Shown piece by piece: positions 34,810 through 42,924 of a stretch of 42,924 nt of DNA (the first letter of the stretch is position 1; each line of letters begins with the position of its first letter). The position numbers and the translations under genes are program-made. The stretch comes from a virus, in the IMG/VR virus record IMGVR_UViG_3300025626_000040, positions 1-42,924 of that record; one strand, written 5' to 3'. The notes under the pieces are model-generated. The model saw only the letters and a program-made list of their open reading frames with translations, made no database searches and had not been told where the DNA came from.

Positions 34810-36117
34810 TTAGTTTATTTTTTTACTTACTACTATTTCAGTTTCTTCAAATCTAGCGTCTTTACTTCTAAAGCCCTCTCTAAATATTCCACCTATCATT
34901 TTACCTTTAAACATAGTGTCTCTTCCGGCAACATAACAGTTGGTTAATTCACAACTTCCATGTGTATAACATGACTCTACTTTAGACTCCTTTATTTTAG
35001 TACCTTTGTATAGACTGCACATCATAATAGCCGAACCGCTAACTTCACAATTATAAAAACTACAGTTGGTTATATTACCTGTTAATTCACAGTCTATGAA
35101 TTCAAAATTTTCTAGTAAATAAACAGTTGGAAACTTTCCATCTTTCACCTGAACCGCACCATAATCTGAATCGTAGTTTATAATTCCTGCTTCCATAGAA
35201 CCATTGACCAATAAATCAACAACTCTGTGTTTAAATCTTTCCCAGTGTACATTAATAATAGTAGGATTACTTTGTAAATCTACTAATATTTCTATATTAG
35301 GCCAATGTTTATTGACATTAGTATAATTTTTAAGTGCCTCTGAAATAGGTTTATTTTTATTTAAAATTCTCTGAAGTTCTATTTTATTTTCAGCTGTAAA
35401 TCTAGGATCATTACAAGAATGCCACATTTGCATTAAAAAACTCTCAGTTAAATAAAGTATATTATCAACTTTCTTTTCATAATCTTGACCTCCTAAGTAT
35501 CTGAATTCTAAATAATTCTTTTCCTTCTTTGAAAAGTTTATTCCATAGTATTTAGTATCGGCAAATTTAAAATTATTAGATGCAATTTGATTTGCGTCAA
35601 AATGAAATGCTTCCCATTTTGGCATTACCCATTTGACACTCTTTGCGTATGCAGAATTTTCTCTATCAGGAAAGAATTTATAAACTTGTTTTTCATCAAA
35701 TTCTAAAATAAACTTAAGAACGTTCATTCTAGAAATAAGATCTTTATCTTCTAAGAATTTTTTATCGAATGATAAATTAACATGAATTGATGCTCTATCG
35801 TTAGTGTATCCGTTTTTAGATATCCAATCTAAAACTTTGTTTACAACTATTCTAGCATTTCTATACGGAATAGGTCCTGTAACTAGTTCCATTAGACCTT
35901 TTCCACCCGACATATCTGGTTCTATTTTAAATTCTTCAGCAGATGGTTGGAAATCAGAATGAGCTTTGTCTTCCAACCTAATCTTACGATCTAGAAGCTG
36001 AGCCAAAGATTTTTTGGTAGCTTCTAGATCGATATTAGAATAGAATTCAAATTCAACACCCATGAGTGCCGCATTCAAAATTGATTCCCTTGAAGAATCT
36101 ATATTTAATTTTTGCAT
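34810..36117 (-). CDS. Amidoligase-like enzyme fused to a C-terminal beta-helix
   Basis: 435 aa. Residues about 17-235 show the pattern of the amidoligase (COOH-NH2 ligase, glutamine-synthetase-like) family: MGVEFEFYS (19-27) as the first metal-binding strand, KIEPDMSGGKGLMELVTGPI (64-83) with the D-x-S and E-L-V-T elements, ASIHVNLSF (109-117) with the histidine, and NYLEFRYLGG (201-210) with E-F-R. Such enzymes form amide bonds using ATP. Residues about 335-430 are a cysteine-rich one-sided repeat (FIDCELTGNITNCSFYNCEV...), typical of a right-handed beta-helix. The gene lies inside the baseplate cluster, so modification or cross-linking of a tail protein is a reasonable guess. Catalysis is inferred from motifs; an inactive structural derivative is possible. 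Confidence 0.7.
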   Translation of the reverse strand: MQKLNIDSSRESILNAALMGVEFEFYSNIDLEATKKSLAQLLDRKIRLEDKAHSDFQPSAEEFKIEPDMSGGKGLMELVTGPIPYRNARIVVNKVLDWISKNGYTNDRASIHVNLSFDKKFLEDKDLISRMNVLKFILEFDEKQVYKFFPDRENSAYAKSVKWVMPKWEAFHFDANQIASNNFKFADTKYYGINFSKKEKNYLEFRYLGGQDYEKKVDNILYLTESFLMQMWHSCNDPRFTAENKIELQRILNKNKPISEALKNYTNVNKHWPNIEILVDLQSNPTIINVHWERFKHRVVDLLVNGSMEAGIINYDSDYGAVQVKDGKFPTVYLLENFEFIDCELTGNITNCSFYNCEVSGSAIMMCSLYKGTKIKESKVESCYTHGSCELTNCYVAGRDTMFKGKMIGGIFREGFRSKDARFEETEIVVSKKIN

Positions 36118-36140
36118 ATTAGATTATGATATTATCGTTT

Positions 36141-36151
36141 CAATATATATC
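36141..36151 (-). promoter_or_regulatory. GATATATATTG variant box before the amidoligase-like gene
   Basis: The minus strand reads GTGATATATATTGAAACG in the 52-bp gap, about 24 bp before the ATG. It is a variant of the GATATATAATA motif found before other genes. Tentative, because AT-rich gaps make such matches easy. Confidence 0.3.
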
Positions 36152-36169
36152 ACACTCTCGTTGCAATAG

Positions 36170-37456
36170 TTATTGAGGCATCTTTAAAAAGACTTTCATT
36201 GAATCAACATCGATTCTTGTAATTTGAACAGTGATCTTATCACCGGCCTTAAATACACTCATAACTTCTTCACCTAATTCGCTCACGTGTAATAGTCCAG
36301 TAACACCCTCTTCTATTGTAATGAATAGACCATAGTCTTTTTTAGTCTTAACAGTAGCTTCTATTACAGAAGGAATGGTGTATCTTGATGTGATATCGCT
36401 CCATGGATTTACTACGATATTTGCTTTCTGTGTTAACGTAATTTTTGTATTACTTATGATATCTTTTACCATAAAAGATATTTGATCACCTGGTTTAATT
36501 TCTCTAGCTTTAAATTTAACTAAAGTTTCTTCGTCTAAGTCATTATTATGAATCATACCAGTTAGACATTTATTAAACTCTACAAAAACACCATATTTTG
36601 CAGTTCCTGTTACATTTCCGGTAAGAGTTTCGCCTTGTGTTTCTTTTAATGACGATATTTCATTAGGAATTAACGCTTGTAAATATTTTCTATGAGAAAC
36701 TACCAATGTGCCTCTTTCTGGTGAGAAACTAACTGGCACAACATATATTTCCTTACCAATGATGGATGAAAAATCATGCAGTTTATTAATTCCAGCAAGT
36801 GATCCTGGCATAAAACACTCAATACCTTGAATCATTACCATGTAACCTCCATTTTCAATCATATGTGTTACAGTACCAACCCATGCGGTTCCGCCTGTTT
36901 CTACACCTTCTCTAAGATCCATGAATACACGATGTTTAACACCTCCGTGAATTGATCCTAATATATGTGAGTTTTTAGTAAGTTGAGTAATTAAAACAGA
37001 TGTTTCATCACCTGGTTTTAATGCTTGTATATCAGCAGGTTCTTTATCATATTTAACGTATATTAATTCTCTATAACCAATATCAACGCTAATAAATTCA
37101 GAACTTACTCCGTAAATTTTACCTTCATGAATTTCACCTGCATTTAGTTTAGTAATTAAACTATGTTTACTGTCAAATTCAGCTAATAAGTCATAAAAAT
37201 CTTGTGCGTAATCTTCTCTAGAAAAAACTTTATCTCCTCTTAGAGTTTTGATATGTGGATTGGGTTTTCTTGTTTTAGATGGGCAACTAGCTTCATATGC
37301 GTCCCACATAAATTCACCATTTTCATCGTAATAGGATTCGGTGACATCCTGTAAATCTTCTTGTGAATTTTCAACTTGATTGTTTACTTCTTCGATTTTA
37401 GTTTCCTCGACTTTAACTTCGCCAATTCTAACTCTTTTGTTTTTTTCGTTGTTCAT
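36170..37456 (-). CDS. Ribosomal protein S1-like protein with four S1 RNA-binding domains
   Basis: 428 aa. An acidic N-terminal extension (1-100; VEETKIEEVNNQVENSQED) precedes four S1 (OB-fold) repeats at about 107-172, 190-257, 275-343 and 361-427. The last two are the clearest: GNVTGTAKYGVFVEF and VKTKKDYGLFITIEEGVTGLLHVSEL carry the G-x-V/F-V nucleic-acid-binding face, and KPGDQISFMV / KAGDKITVQI are the typical fourth strands. Bacterial S1 has six repeats with the first two docking on the ribosome; this protein is shorter. It lies in the tail cluster between a structural gene and the amidoligase-like gene. It may bind phage mRNA or the host ribosome; no enzymatic motif is present. Confidence 0.88.
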   Translation of the reverse strand: MNNEKNKRVRIGEVKVEETKIEEVNNQVENSQEDLQDVTESYYDENGEFMWDAYEASCPSKTRKPNPHIKTLRGDKVFSREDYAQDFYDLLAEFDSKHSLITKLNAGEIHEGKIYGVSSEFISVDIGYRELIYVKYDKEPADIQALKPGDETSVLITQLTKNSHILGSIHGGVKHRVFMDLREGVETGGTAWVGTVTHMIENGGYMVMIQGIECFMPGSLAGINKLHDFSSIIGKEIYVVPVSFSPERGTLVVSHRKYLQALIPNEISSLKETQGETLTGNVTGTAKYGVFVEFNKCLTGMIHNNDLDEETLVKFKAREIKPGDQISFMVKDIISNTKITLTQKANIVVNPWSDITSRYTIPSVIEATVKTKKDYGLFITIEEGVTGLLHVSELGEEVMSVFKAGDKITVQITRIDVDSMKVFLKMPQ

Positions 37457-37481
37457 TTATTTTTATATTAAAGGTGTAACA

Positions 37482-37493
37482 TAATATATATCC
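37482..37493 (-). promoter_or_regulatory. GGATATATATTA variant box before the S1-like gene
   Basis: The minus strand reads AATTGGATATATATTATG, about 26 bp before the ATG of the S1-like gene and just after the stop of the 571-aa gene. It shares GGATATATA with the boxes before gp32 and the giant fibre gene. Confidence 0.4.
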
Positions 37494-37502
37494 AATTAAT
37501 TA

Positions 37503-39218
37503 TTAGAATACCACAGGTACAAAACCAACCATGGGTACTGGACCCACTGGTGTAGGTATACCTCCTAAATAAAGTAATTTAAATTCCAATAAATGCAAAG
37601 CATACGCTGCAGCGACCGCAGTAGAAACCGCAAGTGCAGGCGGCATTGGGGCAGGTAATACACTAAATGTTTTGCCAGTATTCCAAGCCTTCCTTAAATT
37701 ATTAGCTAATCTTTTTTTACTACCATAATATAATGGTATGTAGATACCTGTTAATGGTGGAGGAATTAACGCAGGTAAAGCAGATGGAGTTGGTGCAAAA
37801 GGTTTTACTAAACATGCATACCAGTAAGCAATAGTAACGGCTGCCATTTCTTCATATGGATCGCCACCTGGCCAATTATAATTAATATTAGAGCTTGGTT
37901 CAATAGCTTCACATTCATCGGCTACCTTTTTTGCATCTAAGGCTTCTTTCATTTGAAACTTAAATAAAGTACCCCCTAATTTTGGATCTATTTTTAAAAG
38001 TTCTTCGCCCGGATCAGATGCTCTAGAAGCTTGTCTTATTTTATCTTCAGGTACTTTTCTCCAATGATTTTTCCATTCACCTTTTTCGTATACAGTTTCA
38101 ATCCAATTTGGAGTTTTTATCCACTTAGGTGCAGAAACAGCAGATCCATTAAGATAAGAAAAAGAACCTTGTCTTAAACCAGGATACCAGCTAAAAGTAG
38201 CCACTACATTAGATGTTAATATTTTAGGTCTTTTACTTGGATTTTCAGGAGGATCATGATCAAAATCATATGCTACTTGAATTTTCCATTCATTTAATGG
38301 ACACTCTAATGTAGGTCCATTGCCTTCTATGCCAGCTATAAATAAATCACTCACATTATCTGCTAAAGATTGCCAGTTATAACCGGCTGCTGTTATATCA
38401 GCTCTAGTTTGTGTACTAATATTAGGATATGGTTTGTTAGATATCGATAAAGTACTGTCTTTATATTTTTTAGAACCTAAACATTCTGCCCATAATTTAA
38501 ATTCTGCTTTATCATTAGATGTTTTATATTGTTCTATCAATCTAGCAGCAAACAGATTTTCTAATTCCGACTGAGTTTCATTACCACTTAGACATGGAAA
38601 TTCAAAAAATCTAAACTTATATAAATCCCAATATGGATCATTTTTATTTTCATCTACAAACTTATCGAATTTCTTATCTAACTTCTTTTGTTCTTCGACT
38701 GGATCTGGCTCTTCGATTGGGCCCGGGCAAAAATCAGCATAATCAGGATGTGACTCTTTACCTTGTTCTATAATATTACCATTTTCATCCTTTTGGTCTA
38801 GTAAAGGTATGTCACCTTCTTTTAATAGTCTTTCAAAAACCAAACCATAACCTTGTTTTAAAATAAATTCAGCGGCTGGATTATTAGTGTGTACTGCGCC
38901 ATATGGCGTCATTGCCAAGCTTTTTACAGCCTCTAAATATCTTTCAGCTACTCTTACACCAAAATCATATCTTCCGCTTAATGGTGCCAAATTTATGGCG
39001 TTGATCATTGAAGTGGGATCAGTTGTTAAATTAGCGTTAACCGGATTTCCAGGTTTAACAGACTCTATTAGTTCTTTAGATGGTGGAAAAATAGGAACTT
39101 GATCGGTTCCAACCTTTGGGAGCTCATAAGAAACTATAGCCCCGCCTGGTTTAGTGAATGACTGACCTGCTATATCAGACGCTAATGCTGGTATGAATGT
39201 TGGCCAAAGTGCAGGCAT
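37503..39218 (-). CDS. 571-aa virion protein next to the gp5-like spike, unrecognised
   Basis: 571 aa. It starts MPALWPTFIPALASDIAGQS. The middle is charged (EEPDPVEEQKKLDKKFDKF, about 170-190) and Trp-rich. The C-terminal 95 residues are unusually hydrophobic and Pro/Ala-rich (PSALPALIPPPLTGIYIPL; VSTAVAAAYALHLLEFKLL) and end VPMVGFVPVVF; residues about 530-553 could cross a membrane. It starts 3 bp after the gp5-like gene, so the two are probably coupled. Physical partnership with the spike, possibly as a tape-measure-capping or membrane-contact protein, is an inference. No domain recognised. Confidence 0.65.
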   Translation of the reverse strand: MPALWPTFIPALASDIAGQSFTKPGGAIVSYELPKVGTDQVPIFPPSKELIESVKPGNPVNANLTTDPTSMINAINLAPLSGRYDFGVRVAERYLEAVKSLAMTPYGAVHTNNPAAEFILKQGYGLVFERLLKEGDIPLLDQKDENGNIIEQGKESHPDYADFCPGPIEEPDPVEEQKKLDKKFDKFVDENKNDPYWDLYKFRFFEFPCLSGNETQSELENLFAARLIEQYKTSNDKAEFKLWAECLGSKKYKDSTLSISNKPYPNISTQTRADITAAGYNWQSLADNVSDLFIAGIEGNGPTLECPLNEWKIQVAYDFDHDPPENPSKRPKILTSNVVATFSWYPGLRQGSFSYLNGSAVSAPKWIKTPNWIETVYEKGEWKNHWRKVPEDKIRQASRASDPGEELLKIDPKLGGTLFKFQMKEALDAKKVADECEAIEPSSNINYNWPGGDPYEEMAAVTIAYWYACLVKPFAPTPSALPALIPPPLTGIYIPLYYGSKKRLANNLRKAWNTGKTFSVLPAPMPPALAVSTAVAAAYALHLLEFKLLYLGGIPTPVGPVPMVGFVPVVF

Positions 39219-39220
39219 GT

Positions 39221-39931
39221 TTATTTATTCTTTTGTTGATAGTTAATATGAGTACTAGATAATTTTCCTACAGTTACGGGTGTAGGTGGCATAGGTGGTC
39301 CAGATGGTCCAACGCCTGTCGGGTGAATATGTGCGTTATAATCATCTAACCACATTTGTAGCCAATCTTGTAAAGATTGACCTCTTACTGCAGGTTCTGT
39401 TTCATCTGCTCCCGGTTCGCCCGTATTTGAAACGAATATATCACCACAGTCTAAGAACATTTTAGCGTCAGTACTAATTTTTATAAACCCTTCTTCATCC
39501 ATCTGAATGATTGGACGCTCTTTGGCACCACTACCTCTTGTAATAACTAAGCCATCTTCTGGAGAATGATAAATTCTTACATTTCGTTCAGCATCATATA
39601 CTAAACTTATTACATCATGTGGTGCGTCAGATGTTTCTAAAATATCTGTCTTAAGATCTGTGTTTTGATCTATTTGAAACCAATATTCTGGGTGATAAAT
39701 ATTACCATTATCAAATCTAACAGCAACAATATCACCAACTCTAGGTACAGCATGTGAACCTACTTGATCCCTATTCATAGGTGTTGCCCATGGAATAGCG
39801 TCGTCAGTTAGTTTATCAAATTTACCATAAACCTTAATCTTACATCTACCATTTAAGAGAGGATCTTCGTTTACAACTACCTCTCCTAACCAATGTGAAT
39901 CTCTAAGATTGTCTAGAAATAATTCATCCAT
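39221..39931 (-). CDS. gp5-like baseplate spike / OB-fold hub protein
   Basis: 236 aa. The N-terminal OB fold is of the gp5/VgrG type: HWLGEVVVNEDPLLNGRCKI (13-32), then DDAIPWATPMNRDQVGSH and PRVGDIVAVRFDNGNIYHPEYW, the standard three elements. A shorter beta region follows (YDAERNVRIYHSPEDGLVIT), and the C-terminus has YNAHIHPTGVGPSGPPMPP, the His-x-His-Pro-Thr-Gly segment common at the end of such spike proteins. Unlike T4 gp5 there is no lysozyme domain. The protein forms the central puncturing device with the hub. Its start overlaps the stop of the upstream gene by 1 bp. Confidence 0.88.
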   Translation of the reverse strand: MDELFLDNLRDSHWLGEVVVNEDPLLNGRCKIKVYGKFDKLTDDAIPWATPMNRDQVGSHAVPRVGDIVAVRFDNGNIYHPEYWFQIDQNTDLKTDILETSDAPHDVISLVYDAERNVRIYHSPEDGLVITRGSGAKERPIIQMDEEGFIKISTDAKMFLDCGDIFVSNTGEPGADETEPAVRGQSLQDWLQMWLDDYNAHIHPTGVGPSGPPMPPTPVTVGKLSSTHINYQQKNK

Positions 39932-41355
39932 TATTCGTATACGTTATCGTTAATGTTATTGTCAGGTGTGCTATCTACACCAGGATCATATATTCTACCT
40001 GGACTTATAGGTTGATCATTAGCTTGCTGAATAGGATCATAAACCTTTTCGTTTATCCTTTCGTCCGGGGAAGTATCAATTCCAGGCTCATATATTTTAG
40101 TAGGTGAAATATTACCCTTTATTGGTTTAGAAGATTTAGTACCAAAAAGTTGACCTGCTAAATTAGCAATACCATTAATACTACCAGACTCTAATGCAGA
40201 ATTTATATCTCCTAAAGAACCTAAACCTGTACTAGCTCCGTGAACATTATCTAATATAAGTGATTTTACTTTATCCATACCAGCATTAGCAATTGTTGCT
40301 GCCGCACCTGTCAATCCTTCCGGATAAACTCTACCTAATGGATTATTACCTTGTCCCGGTAAACTATTTTTTAAGTTATTAAATCTATTTACTAGAGAAC
40401 CTGCTAAACCATTTACTTTATCGCTAATAGCATTCTGTGCGTTTGCCAACGGATTAAATGGCGTATTTGGATATAAATCATCTTCTGGTTTTTTTGGTAT
40501 AAGATTTTCTTCTTCTGACTTAGTAATATTAGGTCCAAATTTAGAACCAGATATATGTGAATGTTGCCATGAAAAAGAAATTTTAGGTTTTTTTAATTCT
40601 GGCATTTTAGATGCATCAGCAAACATGTCAGCTATAGAGTCAGTTATCCACTCACAGAAATCTAATTCAAACATCATATGTGGTTTTGATTCAGCATTAT
40701 AATTATTGACTAAAGCAGCGTCAAAGTCACGCCCTTTTCTTGGGCCTGCTGTTTCATATCCTTTTGCCCTAGGAATGAGTTCAACATCAGAACCAGCTCT
40801 ATCTTCTGGCATCTTTGTACCGTATAAATTTAAATCTCTGGCAGCAGTATCTTGCTGAAATGTCCTAACTTCTGACATTACAATCCACACTCTAAAATAT
40901 CTTAAGTTTTTTGGTAAAATTTCAACGTATCTTTGATAGTCATAAACAGCCTTTCTGTATAACATCATAAGACTTATTGCAGTTAATTCTACATTTTCTT
41001 CTAAACACTCAATGTCTATTTTAGGACTTTCTGCACCGTGCCATGGCTCTTGCATTTTACCGTATGTCTGCGTTAACTCCAATCCAGATATTTTTTGCCA
41101 AAACCATGGCATATCTTTATTGATTTTCATTAAAACTTTTTTAAATGCAGCTAAATTTCCAGCGTAGTTTGTGTTTCCGTCTTTTGTGTCAACAAATTTT
41201 TTCAAATAAGCTTCTGCTCTACCAGATAATAGTGGAGAATGTTCAGGATCTACACTATCGAACATCAAAAAGAAACTAAGATAAGTTGGATCTTCACTGA
41301 TCTTTCTTAAAGTAGTACCTTTTCTAAATTCATTAATATGTTTAAAGTCTGACAT
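39931..41355 (-). CDS. 474-aa tail/baseplate protein, probably hub- or tube-associated
   Basis: 474 aa. The N-terminal 280 residues form a mixed alpha/beta domain with the segment KAVYDYQRYVEILPKNLRYFRVWIVMSEVR, which resembles tube-like baseplate proteins that contact the hub. Residues about 280-400 are a low-complexity, Asn/Gly/Ala/Leu-rich region predicted to be flexible helices. The C-terminal 55 residues hold two copies of a motif: IYEPGIDTSPDERINEKVYD and IYDPGVDSTPDNNINDNVYE. It stands between the gp27-like hub and the gp5-like spike, so a hub-ring role is likely. No exact T4 counterpart recognised. Confidence 0.65.
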   Translation of the reverse strand: MSDFKHINEFRKGTTLRKISEDPTYLSFFLMFDSVDPEHSPLLSGRAEAYLKKFVDTKDGNTNYAGNLAAFKKVLMKINKDMPWFWQKISGLELTQTYGKMQEPWHGAESPKIDIECLEENVELTAISLMMLYRKAVYDYQRYVEILPKNLRYFRVWIVMSEVRTFQQDTAARDLNLYGTKMPEDRAGSDVELIPRAKGYETAGPRKGRDFDAALVNNYNAESKPHMMFELDFCEWITDSIADMFADASKMPELKKPKISFSWQHSHISGSKFGPNITKSEEENLIPKKPEDDLYPNTPFNPLANAQNAISDKVNGLAGSLVNRFNNLKNSLPGQGNNPLGRVYPEGLTGAAATIANAGMDKVKSLILDNVHGASTGLGSLGDINSALESGSINGIANLAGQLFGTKSSKPIKGNISPTKIYEPGIDTSPDERINEKVYDPIQQANDQPISPGRIYDPGVDSTPDNNINDNVYE

Positions 41356-41371
41356 ATGTTATATATTCATT

Positions 41372-42924
41372 TTAATCTACGAAGCCTATTGTCATTCTAG
41401 CATTAGCTGTAAACCATTTGTCTTCTGCTTGGAATCTAACTTCAATTTTATAGTTGTCTTCATCGTATGTATATGGTGGAGATTCAAAAATCCAAGTACC
41501 ATCATTTTTAGCTGTTATTTTAGGATAACTCCATTCAGCGCCATCACCTTCAACCATCCCTTCATATTCTATTTCTACTGCTGTAAATCCTTCAAAATCT
41601 CTATTTGAAGACCAAGTACCAGTTATACTCAAATATTTATTTTGAGAAGGAGCAATAACATTACTATCGTCTTGTAAAAACGTTGAACCATCTCCGTTTA
41701 TTTTTAAAGTAATTTCTAATTCTTCTGGTTCTGGTGTTGGCTCTGGTGTTGGCTCTGGTGTTGCTTCCGGCGTTGGCTCTGGTGTTGGTTCCGGTGCTGG
41801 CTCTGGTGCTGGGCTGTTTTTAGCAACATTATCTGCTTTTTCTTCATCACTGGCACCTTCAAGTCCAGGTGGGTTAATTAAATTCTCAGTTCTAGTAGGC
41901 CACTCTCTTCTCAACAGGGTTACAGTTTGTTTAGTTTCACCGTCTTCAGTTCTATATACAATATCTTCTATTAAATAATAACCCGATAAAAAAGTATCTA
42001 GTGCCTGCGAAGGACTTCTTTTACCTTCATCGGTAATGCTTTCAGTATCTTCACCTAGGCTAAAAGGCTCGTCTTTATCCATGCCTAATTCCTTTTTATC
42101 TCCTTTAATTCTTTCGTTTTGCTCTATTGCCTGTGAATCCATCAAATACATTAAAACAGGTATTTTTTGATACTTATATAAAGATGGATTAAATGAATTT
42201 AAAGTAACTTCTAATTTCATTTTTTGAGTTTCCATCTCATTTTGTTTATTATGTAATTGAGCAAATGCGGCATTAGGGTGGACATTACCCAAGCCATCTT
42301 CGCCTGCATTTTGTCTACCAATATACTTATATTTTATTTGAGAAACATGTCTATCATCATTCCTATTACCTCTCAACGGTTCTTCTAATTCCTTTAGATC
42401 ATTTCCACCTAAAGGTTCAATTCTAAACTCTTGTTTTTTATCTTCACCGTTGTCATCATAAATTGTAATTTCTCTAGCGTAACCGGCAGTTGTACTAATA
42501 GTATTTGAATTATTTATAATTCTGTGAGATTCAATAAAAGCATTATTACCCATAAACATTATATGATTTGTCAACATCAATGGTACTTCTATATCATTAC
42601 CAGTTCCACTTTCTTCAGCATTTTTAGCAGTTTCAGCGTCAGGTGTCATTGACTCGGCAGCAGATGCAAGCGATTCTGCAAACTCTTCAATGGGTGGATT
42701 AGGAGAATTAAACAATGCATTAACATCCACATAATTCATATAATAATATGAATCTATCCAGAATTTTTGAAATGATTCTTCACCAATATAACTTTCCTTT
42801 ACTATTGATTTTATAAAATCTAAATATGGAGTAAAAGCCATAATTCTGGCTTGTTTATCATCCGCTGTATCTATATTGGTAGCTAATCCAAGGCCAAGGT
42901 CTCTAGCTATTACTTCCAAATGTT
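41372..42924 (-). CDS. gp27-like baseplate hub protein with Pro/Glu linker and Ig-like C-terminus (5' end outside the window)
   Basis: At least 516 residues; the frame is open to the window edge and the first possible start inside it is a TTG at 42919, so the true start is probably outside. The body has the features of phage hub proteins: KLEVTLNSFNPSLYKYQKIP, then VLMYLMDSQA, and GYYLIEDIVYRTEDGETKQT with TLLRREWPTR, the pattern of the gp27-type barrel that carries the spike. After a linker of PE/PT repeats (PEPAPEPTPEPTPEATPEP) comes an Ig-like domain (about 395-515; YLSITGTWSSNRDFEGFTAV). T4 gp27 lacks such an extension. Genes for a tube-like protein and the gp5-like spike follow. Confidence 0.7.
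   Translation of the reverse strand, partial: HLEVIARDLGLGLATNIDTADDKQARIMAFTPYLDFIKSIVKESYIGEESFQKFWIDSYYYMNYVDVNALFNSPNPPIEEFAESLASAAESMTPDAETAKNAEESGTGNDIEVPLMLTNHIMFMGNNAFIESHRIINNSNTISTTAGYAREITIYDDNGEDKKQEFRIEPLGGNDLKELEEPLRGNRNDDRHVSQIKYKYIGRQNAGEDGLGNVHPNAAFAQLHNKQNEMETQKMKLEVTLNSFNPSLYKYQKIPVLMYLMDSQAIEQNERIKGDKKELGMDKDEPFSLGEDTESITDEGKRSPSQALDTFLSGYYLIEDIVYRTEDGETKQTVTLLRREWPTRTENLINPPGLEGASDEEKADNVAKNSPAPEPAPEPTPEPTPEATPEPTPEPTPEPEELEITLKINGDGSTFLQDDSNVIAPSQNKYLSITGTWSSNRDFEGFTAVEIEYEGMVEGDGAEWSYPKITAKNDGTWIFESPPYTYDEDNYKIEVRFQAEDKWFTANARMTIGFVD

Noticed and set aside
1-42924. tRNA or rRNA genes, insertion sequences, integrase or attachment site
   Set aside because: The coding-strand genes tile almost the whole window and the one gap over 300 bp shows no cloverleaf, transposase or terminal repeats.

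Overview
The window is a 43-kb piece of a T4-like (contractile-tailed, myovirus-type) phage genome. It is AT-rich, and every supported gene is on the minus strand, so transcription runs from the right edge to the left. Both edges cut genes. Recognisable T4 relatives are baseplate genes (gp25, gp6, a gp5-like spike, probable gp27-like hub and gp7-like wedge) and replication/recombination genes (gp32 SSB, gp61 primase, UvsY, UvsW). The host is probably a member of the Bacteroidetes, perhaps marine. This is an inference from a BACON domain in a fibre protein, A-rich translation leaders with almost no Shine-Dalgarno sequences, and a membrane/coiled-coil/glycine-rich C-terminus protein of a kind I associate with Bacteroidetes phages.

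Layout in transcription order (right to left). 42.9-37.5 kb: baseplate hub/spike cluster (hub with Ig-like tail, tube/baseplate protein, gp5-like OB spike, a 571-aa unknown). 37.5-34.8 kb: two unexpected non-structural genes inside the tail cluster, a four-domain ribosomal protein S1-like RNA-binding protein and an amidoligase-like enzyme fused to a beta-helix. 34.8-28.7 kb: baseplate wedge block (280-aa unknown, gp25, gp6, 93-aa protein, large gp7-like protein), tightly packed with TAATG overlaps. 28.7-12.0 kb: fibre and adhesin block (188, 645, 1237, 2529, 536 and 395 aa). It ends in a collagen-like fibre and a BACON / Pro-Thr linker / Hint (intein-like) protein. 12.0-8.1 kb: membrane-anchored spanin-like protein, a 687-aa structural protein, a tail-tube-like protein and a small glycine-zipper protein. 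8.1-2.9 kb: RuvC-like resolvase, a 412-bp gap with a small ORF and the gp32 leader, gp32, primase, a 73-aa protein, UvsY, UvsW. 2.9-0.1 kb: two proteins with N-terminal propeptides that look like T4 capsid-targeting sequences, one of them a polynucleotide-ligase-like nucleotidyltransferase, then the first 28 codons of another gene.

The genes form two working sets: one builds the baseplate and host-recognition apparatus, the other carries out DNA recombination and replication. The most unusual elements are: the self-processing (Hint) fibre protein and the in-frame 150-bp repeat it shares with its neighbour, which would permit chimeric fibres; the amidoligase/beta-helix enzyme; the S1-like protein, which fits with the A-rich, SD-poor phage messages; the candidate packaged ligase; and a repeated GATATATAATA motif before several genes, a candidate late promoter. 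No tRNA, rRNA, CRISPR array, transposase or integrase was seen.
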